DNA of 34,180 bases from an uncultured Bacteroidota bacterium (GTDB taxonomy: Bacteria > Bacteroidota > Bacteroidia > Bacteroidales > P3), in contig UQXW01000020.1 in the NCBI GenBank assembly GCA_900545215.1, positions 1-34,180 on the forward strand, in the 5' to 3' direction. The notes beneath the pieces were generated by a model. The model saw only the letters and a list, made by a program, of their open reading frames with translations, did no database searches and was not told the DNA's origin. The position numbers and the translations under genes are program-made. Of the stretch, positions 15,811 through 24,290 are shown in pieces (the stretch's first letter is position 1; each line of letters opens with the position of its first letter).

Positions 15811-16656
15811 ATGAGAGCGATGAATAAAATAAGCATCATTATGCTCGGTATGTTTGCCGCAATGGCATTTTTTGTTTCTTGCGAAGATGACAAAGACGAA
15901 ACGCAAAAACCTTCAAGTACCCCGACAGTACCGAGTGGAGGAAACAATACCGAAAAACCCGATATTAAAACCATCACCATTAAAGGCGTGGAGTTCAAAA
16001 TGGTGAAAGTCTCCTCCGGAACGTTCCAAATGGGAGCTACGGCGGAGCAAGGCAGCGATGCAATGGATAACGAATACCCTATACATAGCGTTACCTTGTC
16101 CGATTATTACATCGGGCAAACCGAAGTAACACAAGAACTTTGGGAAGTGGTCATGGGCAGTAATCCTTCGAACTTCATGGAAAGCGAACAGAGCCCTGTG
16201 GAACAGGTCTCTTGGAGCGATTGCCAAGAATTCATAACCAAACTCAACAAGCTTACGGGAGAAAAATTCCGTTTACCGACAGAAGCGGAATGGGAGTTCG
16301 CCGCAAAAGGAGGAAATGAAGGCAAAGGCTACAAATACAGCGGAAGCAATGATGTCAATGCCGTTGCATGGTACAAAAGCAACAGCGGAGGCAAGACGCA
16401 TCCCGTTGCAAAGAAGCAAGCCAATGAATTGGGCTTATACGATATGTGCGGAAACGTATGGGAATGGTGTTCCGATTGGAAAGGAGACTATTCGGGTACG
16501 GCACAAACCAATCCCAAAGGACCGAATACAGGCACTCGTCGGGTTTTGCGAGGCGGCAGTTGGGATTATACCGCAAGAGACGTACGTGTATCTTACCGCG
16601 GAAGCAATGCACCGGATAATCGCAACAGTAATAACGGATTACGCCTTACACTTTAA
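15811..16656 (+). CDS. SUMF1/FGE-sulfatase-domain lipoprotein
   Basis: This 281-aa protein has a lipoprotein signal peptide with lipobox FVSC (Cys24) followed by an acidic stretch (EDDKDE), the outer-membrane/surface export signal used in this phylum, then a Pro/Thr/Ser-rich linker. Residues about 62-281 are a complete formylglycine-generating-enzyme-like domain: GTFQMGA, IGQTEVTQELWEVVMG, VEQVSWSDCQEF, FRLPTEAEWEFAAKGG, DMCGNVWEWCSDW, RVLRGGSW and a terminal NGLRLTL. True sulfatase-activating enzymes are cytosolic; exported members of this fold are usually binding or gliding-related (GldK-like) proteins, and no sulfatase or gld gene is nearby. Start could be the ATG at 15811 or 15820. Single-gene unit. 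Confidence 0.92.
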   Translation: MRAMNKISIIMLGMFAAMAFFVSCEDDKDETQKPSSTPTVPSGGNNTEKPDIKTITIKGVEFKMVKVSSGTFQMGATAEQGSDAMDNEYPIHSVTLSDYYIGQTEVTQELWEVVMGSNPSNFMESEQSPVEQVSWSDCQEFITKLNKLTGEKFRLPTEAEWEFAAKGGNEGKGYKYSGSNDVNAVAWYKSNSGGKTHPVAKKQANELGLYDMCGNVWEWCSDWKGDYSGTAQTNPKGPNTGTRRVLRGGSWDYTARDVRVSYRGSNAPDNRNSNNGLRLTL

Positions 16657-17024
16657 GTCATTCCGACTACTGCATTAACCCATCGACTAACCGGAAAACC
16701 CGACAGACAAATCCATCTTTCATCAAGAGGAACCCGAATGGCGTTTGAAACAACATTCAGCCCCGTTTCTCTCTTCATATTCCTTATTCCTCGCAGTACG
16801 AACAAAAAGCCTGTTCGCTTAACAGTTTGAGGGGTTGTCTATACCTTGACATGAGGGCATCGATATTGTATTTATTTTCTTTTTTCATTGTTTTTACCCT
16901 TGAAACCCTCTGTCGGAACAAGCATCCCGGCATTTTATTTTACTCTGTCGGAGAACAAATTTCGTATATTTACGTTTCTGTTCTTGAAAGTGAACTGATG
17001 TTTGATTCGATAAAGATATAACTT
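16657..17024. other. Gap of 368 bases without a recognisable gene
   Basis: No protein family, tRNA or strong terminator is visible. The direct repeat CTCTGTCGGA occurs at 16908-16917 and 16943-16952, and TATATTTA at 16965-16972 is a weak -7 box for dapB, 52 bases before its start. A 64-codon frame at 16827-17021 starts hydrophobic but has no familiar content and runs into the dapB leader; not called. Confidence 0.5.
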
Positions 17025-17771
17025 ATGGATATTATAGTTTCCGGTTACGGAAAGATGGGAAAAATTGTGGAATGCGAGGCATTGAAGCGTGGCGACAGGG
17101 TTGTGGCACGCATTGATTCGGCAGAGGATTGGGCAAAGCTGGATTTTGAGGCTTTGAAACGGCAGGCTGCTTCCTGCGAGAGGGATTGCGGCATTGCAGC
17201 CGTGGACTTTTCGACTCCTGATGTTGTGTTGAACAACATCAGGATTTGTTTCGAGAAAGATATTCCGATAGTCGTCGGCACGACAGGCTGGTATTCACAT
17301 ATAGAAAGTCTGAAAAAGGAATGCAAAGAGAAGAACCGTTCCATGTTTTGGGCGTCCAACTTCTCCATAGGGGTCTTTTTGTTCAACAAGCTCAACGTCA
17401 TGCTTGCCAAAATGATGAGTTCTTATCCGCAATACGAACCCTCGATAAGGGAAATTCACCACATTCACAAGAAAGATGCCCCTTCCGGTACTGCCATCAG
17501 CCTTGCGGAAAGTCTTATTGCGAATTATCCCGAAAAGAAATCGTGGGAATTGTCTCCCGAAAGAACGGATAAGGAAGTTTTGAGAGTGGAAGCCGAGAGG
17601 GTTGGCGAGGTTTTCGGAACGCATATCATAGATTACCAAAGCGAAATCGACAAGATAGAGATTAAGCACGAGGCTTTCTCCCGACACGGTTTTGCGAGCG
17701 GTGCGGTGATTGCGGCACATTGGTTGAAGAACAGAAGAGGCTTTTTCACGATGAGCGATATGCTCGATTGA
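17025..17771 (+). CDS. dapB: 4-hydroxy-tetrahydrodipicolinate reductase
   Basis: This 248-aa enzyme reduces the product of DapA to tetrahydrodipicolinate with NAD(P)H, the step just before DapD. The Rossmann motif is GYGKMG (residues 7-12); VVGTTGWY is at 83-90; the catalytic and substrate block IHHIHKKDAPSGTA holds His145, His146, Lys150 and the DAPSGTA loop. The C-terminus ends FFTMSDML as in the family, and length is normal for Bacteroidota (about 240-250). Followed by a ROK kinase gene 30 bases away, probably on the same transcript, with no metabolic link. Together with dapD it shows a complete reductase-to-succinylase segment of DAP synthesis in this genome. Confidence 0.96.
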   Translation: MDIIVSGYGKMGKIVECEALKRGDRVVARIDSAEDWAKLDFEALKRQAASCERDCGIAAVDFSTPDVVLNNIRICFEKDIPIVVGTTGWYSHIESLKKECKEKNRSMFWASNFSIGVFLFNKLNVMLAKMMSSYPQYEPSIREIHHIHKKDAPSGTAISLAESLIANYPEKKSWELSPERTDKEVLRVEAERVGEVFGTHIIDYQSEIDKIEIKHEAFSRHGFASGAVIAAHWLKNRRGFFTMSDMLD

Positions 17772-17801
17772 ATATTGCGGATATAAGAAACAGAAAGAAA
17801 C

Positions 17802-18776
17802 ATGAAAAATTCAAAGTACACATTGGGTGTGGACATCGGGGGAACGAATGTTCGTTGCGGTGCGGTTTCTTCCGACGGAAAAGTGGTCGAGGTGTTGAAA
17901 TTCAAGACATGGGACTACATTGTGGCGGAAAACTTTGTCGAAAGACTTGCCGATGACATAGTGTCGCTGATAAGGAAGTATGATATTGGCGATGGCAAAA
18001 GAGTAAGCGTCGGAATAGGAGCTCCGAATGGCAATTACTATCGTTCCACGATAGAGTTCGCTCCCAATCTTCCTTTCAAAGGCGTGTTCGAGTTGGGGAA
18101 AATGCTGACCAAATCGCTTTCTTCCCGTTTCATGGAGGCAGACATAGTTTTGACAAACGATGCCAATGCCGCTGCAATGGGCGAAAAGATATATGGCAAA
18201 GCCAAAGAAATAAGCGACTTCATGATGATAACTCTCGGGACGGGCGTAGGTTCCGGCGTATTCGTGGATAACAAACTTCTTTATGGCTTTTCCGGTTTTG
18301 CGGGAGAGTTGGGACATACGATTATCGTGCCAAACGGTCGTTTGTGCGGCTGCGGAAGAAGAGGTTGTTTGGAGACTTACTGTTCGGCAAAGGGCATTGC
18401 AAGAACGGCAGCAGAGCTTTTGGATTCCAAATACTACGATTTCTCCTTACTCGACATTGAAACCGGCGAACCCACCGGTGCGGAAGAAATAGACAAAGCG
18501 GCGGAAAAGGGCGACGAACTTGCCTTGAAGTGCTTCGATATAACGGCCAAGCATCTTGCACTCGGGCTTTCAAATGCCGTTGCCCTCACTTCGCCGGAAA
18601 AAATCTTCATTGCAGGAGGGCTGAGCAACGCAGGCGAAAAACTTTTCAACCCTTTGAGAGCTTACTTCAACGAATTTCTTTACCCCGTCTTTCGCAAGAC
18701 CGTAACCATAGAGCAATCCGGACTGCCGGAAAACCGTGCCGCAATCCTCGGGGCAGCATCTCTGACAGCCTTCTGA
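17802..18776 (+). CDS. ROK-family sugar kinase (glucokinase-like)
   Basis: This 324-aa protein has the ROK kinase layout: phosphate-1 motif VDIGGTNVRCG (about 9-19), the LTNDANAAAMGE block with the catalytic aspartate (about 121-132), TLGTGVGSGVF (phosphate 2), then the family zinc-binding run GELGHTIIVPNGRLCGCG followed by RRGCLE, and the adenosine motif IFIAGGLSNAGE. No DNA-binding domain at the N-terminus, so an enzyme and not a repressor. Substrate is probably glucose or an amino sugar. It is 30 bases behind dapB. A dispersed hairpin follows 18 bases past its stop. Confidence 0.93.
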   Translation: MKNSKYTLGVDIGGTNVRCGAVSSDGKVVEVLKFKTWDYIVAENFVERLADDIVSLIRKYDIGDGKRVSVGIGAPNGNYYRSTIEFAPNLPFKGVFELGKMLTKSLSSRFMEADIVLTNDANAAAMGEKIYGKAKEISDFMMITLGTGVGSGVFVDNKLLYGFSGFAGELGHTIIVPNGRLCGCGRRGCLETYCSAKGIARTAAELLDSKYYDFSLLDIETGEPTGAEEIDKAAEKGDELALKCFDITAKHLALGLSNAVALTSPEKIFIAGGLSNAGEKLFNPLRAYFNEFLYPVFRKTVTIEQSGLPENRAAILGAASLTAF

Positions 18777-18794
18777 CAATGCAAAAACACAAAA

Positions 18795-18820
18795 CGCCGT
18801 TCTACGAAAACAGAACGGCG
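18795..18820. repeat. Intergenic hairpin, AACGCCG family, copy C
   Basis: CGCCGTTCT (18795-18803) pairs perfectly with AGAACGGCG (18812-18820) around an 8-base loop; AAAA precedes it, so the left arm reads AAAACGCCGTTCT as in copy B's loop. No T-run on the plus strand, where the adjacent genes lie; a T-rich run is present on the minus strand only. Confidence 0.75.
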
Positions 18821-18892
18821 GAGTACTGCAACGCATTCAAGAGATAAGAACCGGAAATAGAAAATCGAGTAAGCGGAAAAATGAGTTTTTTG

Positions 18893-18923
18893 CTTGTCTT
18901 ACGGAAATTATTTGCTATATTTG
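18893..18923 (+). promoter_or_regulatory. Promoter of the atpB-DUF4175-ybeY-mnmG cluster
   Basis: CTTG (18893-18896), a 19-base spacer and TATATTTG (18916-18923) match the consensus in 11 of 12 scored positions counting TTTG and TAnnTTTG. The start codon follows 19 bases later, so the leader is very short. Confidence 0.65.
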
Positions 18924-18942
18924 CGGCTCAAAATACAGGGAT

Positions 18943-20004
18943 ATGAAGAAGGTATTTTTCTTTTGCATGATGTCGATATTCATTGGCTTTGGTTGTTTTG
19001 CAAATGAGGAAAAGAAACAATTCGATGCAGGCGAATTGATTATGGATCATATATCGGATTCGTATGAATGGCATATACTTACATGGAAAACGACACATGT
19101 TTCCATTCCTTTGCCGGTTATTTTGTTCAACGACGGCAGGCTCGATGTTTTCATGTCTTCCAAGTTCAATCACGGGCATGATGCTTACCGCGGATACAAG
19201 ATTGCGAGCAAGGAAGACGGCGAAGATGTATCGGGAAAGATAGTTTGCGTGGACGAAAACGGAGTTTATACGGGTGAAAAGCCGTATGATTTTTCCATAA
19301 CGAAGAATGTGTTCTCCATTTTCATAGTTGCGGGATTTATTCTTTTCCTTGTATTCAAGGGAGTTTCGATTGCGAAGAAACGTCAGGGCAAAGAACCGAA
19401 AGGCATTCAGACTTTGGTCGAATTTTTCGTGATTTACATAAGAGATGATATAGCAATCCCCTCGATAGGAAAGGAGAAATACCGAAAGTATCTGCCATAT
19501 CTGTTGACGGCTTTCTTATTCATCTTCTTCTCCAACCTCATGGGTTTGCTGCCTTGCTTCCCGGGAGGTGCCAATGTAACGGGAAACATTGCGGTAACGC
19601 TTTGTTTGGCGATATTTACCTTTGTCATTACGAATGTAAGCGGTAACAAACAATATTGGAAGCACATGGTGAATATGCCGGGAGTACCTTGGTGGCTTAA
19701 ATTCCCGCTTCCGATAATGCCGATAGTGGAAATATTGGGAATGTTCACCAAACCGTTCTCCTTAACTGTGCGATTGTTTGCGAACATCACCGCAGGACAC
19801 GTCATTATTTTGAGTTTCATGTGCATAATCTTTATTTTCGGTCAACAAAGCACCGCATTGGGATACGGAACTTCCATTGTACCTTTGTTTTTCAGTTTGT
19901 TCATGACCCTTTTGGAGATATTGGTGGCATATATCCAAGCATACGTTTTCACTCTTTTGTCTGCAATCTACATAGGAATGGCAACGGAAGAAGAACATGC
20001 TTAA
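18943..20004 (+). CDS. atpB: F0F1 ATP synthase subunit a
   Basis: This 353-aa integral membrane protein forms the proton half-channels against the c-ring. It has an N-terminal signal peptide (about 1-20, ending IGFGCFA) and a periplasmic region to about residue 120, an extension common in Bacteroidota. Helices follow from about 125; the essential arginine is in SLTVRLFANITAGH, and the last helix is AYIQAYVFTLLSAIYIGMA. It looks intact. It is not followed by atpE/atpF as in a normal operon: its last eight bases overlap the start of a DUF4175 gene (ATGCTTAA), giving translational coupling. The other subunits must be elsewhere in the genome. Confidence 0.95.
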   Translation: MKKVFFFCMMSIFIGFGCFANEEKKQFDAGELIMDHISDSYEWHILTWKTTHVSIPLPVILFNDGRLDVFMSSKFNHGHDAYRGYKIASKEDGEDVSGKIVCVDENGVYTGEKPYDFSITKNVFSIFIVAGFILFLVFKGVSIAKKRQGKEPKGIQTLVEFFVIYIRDDIAIPSIGKEKYRKYLPYLLTAFLFIFFSNLMGLLPCFPGGANVTGNIAVTLCLAIFTFVITNVSGNKQYWKHMVNMPGVPWWLKFPLPIMPIVEILGMFTKPFSLTVRLFANITAGHVIILSFMCIIFIFGQQSTALGYGTSIVPLFFSLFMTLLEILVAYIQAYVFTLLSAIYIGMATEEEHA

Positions 20005-23000
20005 AGATGATTTGATAAGGAAGTTAGACGAGTTCATTCGCAAGTTCTACAAAAATTTGCTTCTAAAAGGGTTATTATATTCGGTAATCCTTTTAGTTGT
20101 TTTTTACCTATTGTTGAGCCTTTTGGAATATGTGGGATACAACAGCACCACAATAAGGACGATATTGTTCTATCTTTATTTGTTATTCGCCCTGATTGTC
20201 GTCAGCCTTTTCGTCATACGACCTGCGGTGAAGATGTTCCGCATAGGCAAAACGCTGTCTTACTATGATGCAGCCAAAATCATAGGGAAGCATTTCCCCG
20301 AAGTATCGGACAAACTCCTCAACTTACTTCAACTTAAAAACCTTTCCGAAAAAGAGGATTCGGATTTGCTGTTGGCAAGCATAGAACAGAAAACGCGGCA
20401 ACTGTCTCCCATTCCGTTTCACAAGGCAATAGATAAAAGCAAATTGAAACGTGCAGGCATAATTGCTTGTTGCGTTGCAGTTGTTCTGTTGTTGACGGCT
20501 CTGATATTCCCGAGCTTTTTGAAAGATACGACGTTCCGATATGTCAATCATTCGACTTATTTCGAGAAGCCGGCTCCTTTCGGATTCGTTTTGCAGAACA
20601 AATCGCTTACGGTGCTGCAACAGGAGGATTTGAAGGTAAGTGTGAAAATTTCCGGCAAAGCTTTACCCGAAGAATGCAATATAACGGTCAACGGACACAC
20701 TTTTCGGATGCGGAAAGAAAGCAAAACAGTATTCTCTTACCTGATAAAACAGATAAATTCCGATACGGAATTTGCATTTTCCGCCACAGACGTGGAGAGC
20801 CGTCCCTATATGATAAAGGTAAAGCCCAAACCTGTTCTGGTTTCCATAGAAGCCGATGTGATTTATCCTGCATATACCGGCATGAAACAGGAGACACTTT
20901 CGGGAGTAAACCGCATAAGTCTGCCGAAAGGCTCGCAGATTGTTTGCAAAATGCAAACAAGAGACACCAAGCATCTTTTCGTGAATTGCAATGGCAAACA
21001 GGTAAAACTCATTCCAGACAAGAGAGGATTTGCAGAGTATGGGCTGAGAGCGATGTCGGACATGAACGTTACGGTGAGAACGTCCAACGAATACACAGAC
21101 TATTTCGACTCCGTGGCATTGCAAATCATCACCATCGAAGACATGTATCCGCAGATTGCGGTCATAGAACAAAAGGACAGCATACTGCCTGAAAGGATAT
21201 TATTCAGGGGTCAGATAAAGGACGACTACGGTTTCGATAAATTGGAATTCTGCGTCGTGAAGCACTCGAAGGGAAAAGACGATGTTGTCTATAAGCAAAG
21301 TTTGGAAGTATCGAAGACAGAAAATGCCCAAGAGTTCTACCACTATTACAACATAGAGCAAGCAGGTCTTGCAAACGGAGAAAGCATGGAATACTATTTC
21401 CAAGTATGGGACAATGATGCGGTGAACGGAAGCAAAAGTACCAAGAGCAGAATATTCTCCTTGAAATTGCTTTCCGAAGAAGAGTTGGAAGAGAAAAGAG
21501 AACAAAATTCCGAAGACTTGAAGTCGGAAACCGAAAATATTTTATCCTCAATCAAGGATTTGCAAAAGCAAATCGAGGAGATGAACCGCAAGTTGATTGA
21601 AAAGAAAGAACTGTCGTGGCAGGATAAAAAGCAGTTGGAAGAACTTGCGAAGAAACAAGAAGAACTTAAAGACAAGGTACAGGAAATTAAGGATAAGCTC
21701 AGAGAGAACAATGTGCTTGATGAAAAGTTGTCAAAGCAAGAGGAGAACGACATATTGGAAAAGCAAAAAGAGTTGGAAGCCTTGATGAATAAGGTTTTGA
21801 ACGAAGACATGAAAGAGATGATGGAACAAATCCGCAAGTTGGCAAACGAGCAGGTGGATAAGCAGAAACTCAATGAGGCTTTGAACAATATAAAGCAGAA
21901 CAACAGGGATATAGAGAAGCAGTTGGACAGAAACATAGAGATGTATAAGCATTTGGAGGTGGAGAAAAAGACCGATGAACTCATTGAAAAACTGAAAGAG
22001 TTATCCGACAAACAAAAAGAACTTGCCGATAAGGTGAAGCACGAAAGCAAAGAGAATGTTTCAAAGCAACAGAACGAACTGCAAAACGAATTTGAAAAGC
22101 AACAAGAGAAATTGGAAAGTATCCGGCAGGAACTACGTTCCATGAATGAGGAACGTAACCTGAAAAGAAATCCGGAAAGGGAGAACGCCATAAAAGAACG
22201 GCAGCAAAAGGCGAAAGAGAATATAGACAAAGGCCGGAAGAAAGCGGCGGAAGAGAATATGCAACAGGCTGCACAAAAGATGCAGGAGATGGCAGAGGAC
22301 TTGCAACAACAGAAAGACGAGAACGAAGAGGAACAACTTGCTGAGGATATAGAACAAGTGCGTGCCATGTTGAAAAATCTTGTCCGCCTGTCCATGCAGG
22401 AAGAAGAGTTGATTGCAAAGACAAAGATGACAAAGGTTTCCGATGCGGAGTATCAAAAGATTATCCGCAAACAATACGTCATCAAGGAAGACATGAAGAT
22501 GATAAACGACAGCCTCTTCGCCATGAGCAAACGACAACCGCAGGTCGGAAACATGATAAACCTTGAATTGAATAAAATCGACAGCCACATGGAGAAATCC
22601 ATAGAGACGATGGTTCGTTACAATCAGGCACATTACGCCAATTACAGAAATACTTCTGCGGCCTCTTCGCAGCAATATGCGATGACTTCGATGAACAACC
22701 TTGCTCTTATGCTTTCGGAATCCATAGAGAACATGAAGCAACAGCAAAATCAAAAGAATAAGGCAAAGGGTAAGCCGAACAAACAATGCAAGAACCCTTC
22801 GCAAAGCAATAAACCCTCATCAAAACAAAGCATGAAAGAACTTCAAGAGGCATTGAACAAAGAATTGGAACGCTTGCAAAAGGAGTTGGAAAAGCAAAAA
22901 AACAACGGCAAACAGAAAATCGGCGAAGGAGCGAAACTTAACGAAGAACTTGCGAAAGCGGCTGCCCAACAAGAAATGATAAGAGAGATGGTAAAGAAAG

Positions 23001-23371
23001 CGGCCGAAGAAGCAAAACGAAACGGCGGCAAACCTGACAAAAAAACAGAAGAATTGCAGCGACAAATGGAACAAACGGAAAAAGATATCGTAAACAAGAC
23101 CATAAGCCGCCAAACCATAAATCGTCAGGCTAAGATATTGACCCGAATGTTGGAGTCGGAGAAAGCGGAAAAGACAAAGGACAGGGATTTTGAAAGAAAG
23201 TCCGAGACTGCGAAAGACATGGAAAACGAAGCAGCAGACTTTCCGGAATTCAAGAAATTGAAAGAAAGAGAATCCGAATTGTTCAAACAGGTGCCGCCTA
23301 TCTATTCTCCGTTCTACAAGAAGAAGGTCAACGATTATTTTTATGGCAACGGCGGTTCGAATAAACAGTGA
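19997..23371 (+). CDS. DUF4175-family membrane protein with long coiled coils
   Basis: This 1124-aa protein has two N-terminal membrane helices (about 25-45 and 54-76), a third at about 152-174, then a beta-rich periplasmic region to about 480 (repeated Ig-like stretches such as VSIEADVIYPAYTGM). Residues about 490-830 and 905-1080 are extremely rich in Lys, Glu and Gln and form long coiled coils. The family is widespread in Bacteroidota with no proven function; it is usually found near ybeY and mnmG, as here. Its ATG lies inside the end of atpB (overlap of 8 bases) and an unknown gene follows 12 bases after its stop, so it is in the middle of a five-gene cluster. The A-rich coding bias creates long open frames on the other strand, which are artefacts. 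Confidence 0.9.
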   Translation: MLKDDLIRKLDEFIRKFYKNLLLKGLLYSVILLVVFYLLLSLLEYVGYNSTTIRTILFYLYLLFALIVVSLFVIRPAVKMFRIGKTLSYYDAAKIIGKHFPEVSDKLLNLLQLKNLSEKEDSDLLLASIEQKTRQLSPIPFHKAIDKSKLKRAGIIACCVAVVLLLTALIFPSFLKDTTFRYVNHSTYFEKPAPFGFVLQNKSLTVLQQEDLKVSVKISGKALPEECNITVNGHTFRMRKESKTVFSYLIKQINSDTEFAFSATDVESRPYMIKVKPKPVLVSIEADVIYPAYTGMKQETLSGVNRISLPKGSQIVCKMQTRDTKHLFVNCNGKQVKLIPDKRGFAEYGLRAMSDMNVTVRTSNEYTDYFDSVALQIITIEDMYPQIAVIEQKDSILPERILFRGQIKDDYGFDKLEFCVVKHSKGKDDVVYKQSLEVSKTENAQEFYHYYNIEQAGLANGESMEYYFQVWDNDAVNGSKSTKSRIFSLKLLSEEELEEKREQNSEDLKSETENILSSIKDLQKQIEEMNRKLIEKKELSWQDKKQLEELAKKQEELKDKVQEIKDKLRENNVLDEKLSKQEENDILEKQKELEALMNKVLNEDMKEMMEQIRKLANEQVDKQKLNEALNNIKQNNRDIEKQLDRNIEMYKHLEVEKKTDELIEKLKELSDKQKELADKVKHESKENVSKQQNELQNEFEKQQEKLESIRQELRSMNEERNLKRNPERENAIKERQQKAKENIDKGRKKAAEENMQQAAQKMQEMAEDLQQQKDENEEEQLAEDIEQVRAMLKNLVRLSMQEEELIAKTKMTKVSDAEYQKIIRKQYVIKEDMKMINDSLFAMSKRQPQVGNMINLELNKIDSHMEKSIETMVRYNQAHYANYRNTSAASSQQYAMTSMNNLALMLSESIENMKQQQNQKNKAKGKPNKQCKNPSQSNKPSSKQSMKELQEALNKELERLQKELEKQKNNGKQKIGEGAKLNEELAKAAAQQEMIREMVKKAAEEAKRNGGKPDKKTEELQRQMEQTEKDIVNKTISRQTINRQAKILTRMLESEKAEKTKDRDFERKSETAKDMENEAADFPEFKKLKERESELFKQVPPIYSPFYKKKVNDYFYGNGGSNKQ

Positions 23372-23383
23372 TGTAAAAAGGAA

Positions 23384-23851
23384 ATGAGAAACGTGATATT
23401 CGAAAAGCAATTGAAGATAAAGCAATCGGACGATTTGACCGACTTGTTGGAAGAGGTATGCCACGATAATAACATAGGCAATTATTTCGGTACTATATCC
23501 GTCGCAATCGGTCAGGCTTTGGAAATGATATTAAGCGATAAAGACGATAACAAGGGGGTGAAAGTCAGATTTTCTTTTGCCAAATGTGTAGGCGGAGTTG
23601 TCTTCAAGATGGAATATTCCAACGAAGTATTCAAAGACTTGGCAAATGCAGATGAAACTCTTGCTACCATTGCCGATGTGGAGGCTTACATAATAAACAC
23701 TCTTGCCGACAAAGTGGCTATATTGAACGAAGGAAAAGGCATAGAACTTCAATTCCTCATCGGAGGCATAGAACCGGAACTGCTCTCTTCCCGTTTGGAA
23801 AAGATACAAAGCTACTTTGAAAACAAAATTCTGCATCATACAATAGAATAA
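23384..23851 (+). CDS. Conserved small protein of unknown function between DUF4175 and ybeY
   Basis: This 155-aa soluble protein shows no signal peptide or membrane segment. The pattern of a helix (DDLTDLLEEVCHDNNI), a strand-rich centre and a helix with VEAYIINTLADKV resembles a small alpha/beta fold; the stretch with IGQALEMIL could be the first helix of a GHKL/HATPase-like (anti-sigma RsbW) fold, but the ATP-binding boxes are not visible, so I leave the function open. It starts 12 bases after the DUF4175 stop and its TAA shares a base with the ybeY ATG, so it is in the same translationally coupled unit. Confidence 0.8.
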   Translation: MRNVIFEKQLKIKQSDDLTDLLEEVCHDNNIGNYFGTISVAIGQALEMILSDKDDNKGVKVRFSFAKCVGGVVFKMEYSNEVFKDLANADETLATIADVEAYIINTLADKVAILNEGKGIELQFLIGGIEPELLSSRLEKIQSYFENKILHHTIE

Positions 23852-24282
23852 TGGCAATTCGATTTTCAATAGAGACCAAATACTCTCTCAAAAACCGTAC
23901 GCTGATAAAGCAATGGATTAAAACCGTGGTTGAGAACAAAGGAAAGAAACTCGGAGACGTCTCTTACATTTTATGTGATGACGATTATCTCTTGGAAGTC
24001 AATCGTCAATATCTCAAACACGACTATTACACAGATATTATTACTTTTGACTACACCGAGAACGACCGTATAGGAGGCGACCTCTTCATCAGCATCGACC
24101 GAGTGAAAGATAACGCTACTGCTTTGCAGGTACCGGAACATGAGGAATTGATGCGGGTGATGATACATGGTGTATTGCATTTGCTCGGATTGAAAGACAA
24201 AAGCGAAGAAGAGGTAAAACAAATGAGAAAAGCCGAAGAGGAATGCCTCGAATTGCTGAAAAAGATGAGTAAACAAGACTGA
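23851..24282 (+). CDS. ybeY: Endoribonuclease YbeY (rRNA maturation factor)
   Basis: This 143-aa enzyme is a UPF0054 metalloprotein needed for 16S rRNA 3'-end maturation and ribosome quality control. The strand-loop YYTDIITFDYTEND with GGDLFISIDRVKDNA precedes the metal motif MIHGVLHLLGLKDKSEEE. The canonical third ligand His of HGxLHLxGYDH is replaced by residues KD, which as far as I recall is usual for this phylum. The ATG overlaps the upstream stop codon by one base, and mnmG starts eight bases after its own stop. Confidence 0.95.
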   Translation: MAIRFSIETKYSLKNRTLIKQWIKTVVENKGKKLGDVSYILCDDDYLLEVNRQYLKHDYYTDIITFDYTENDRIGGDLFISIDRVKDNATALQVPEHEELMRVMIHGVLHLLGLKDKSEEEVKQMRKAEEECLELLKKMSKQD

Positions 24283-24290
24283 GAATATTT

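Noticed and set aside
16827..17021. 64-codon frame before dapB with a hydrophobic start
   Set aside because: No family features, no promoter box and it runs up to the dapB start; likely chance.
21394..22395. 333-codon minus-strand frame inside the DUF4175 gene, Ser/Phe/Cys-rich
   Set aside because: It is the mirror of the Lys/Glu/Gln-rich coiled-coil coding strand; composition is unlike any protein and the plus frame is clearly the gene.
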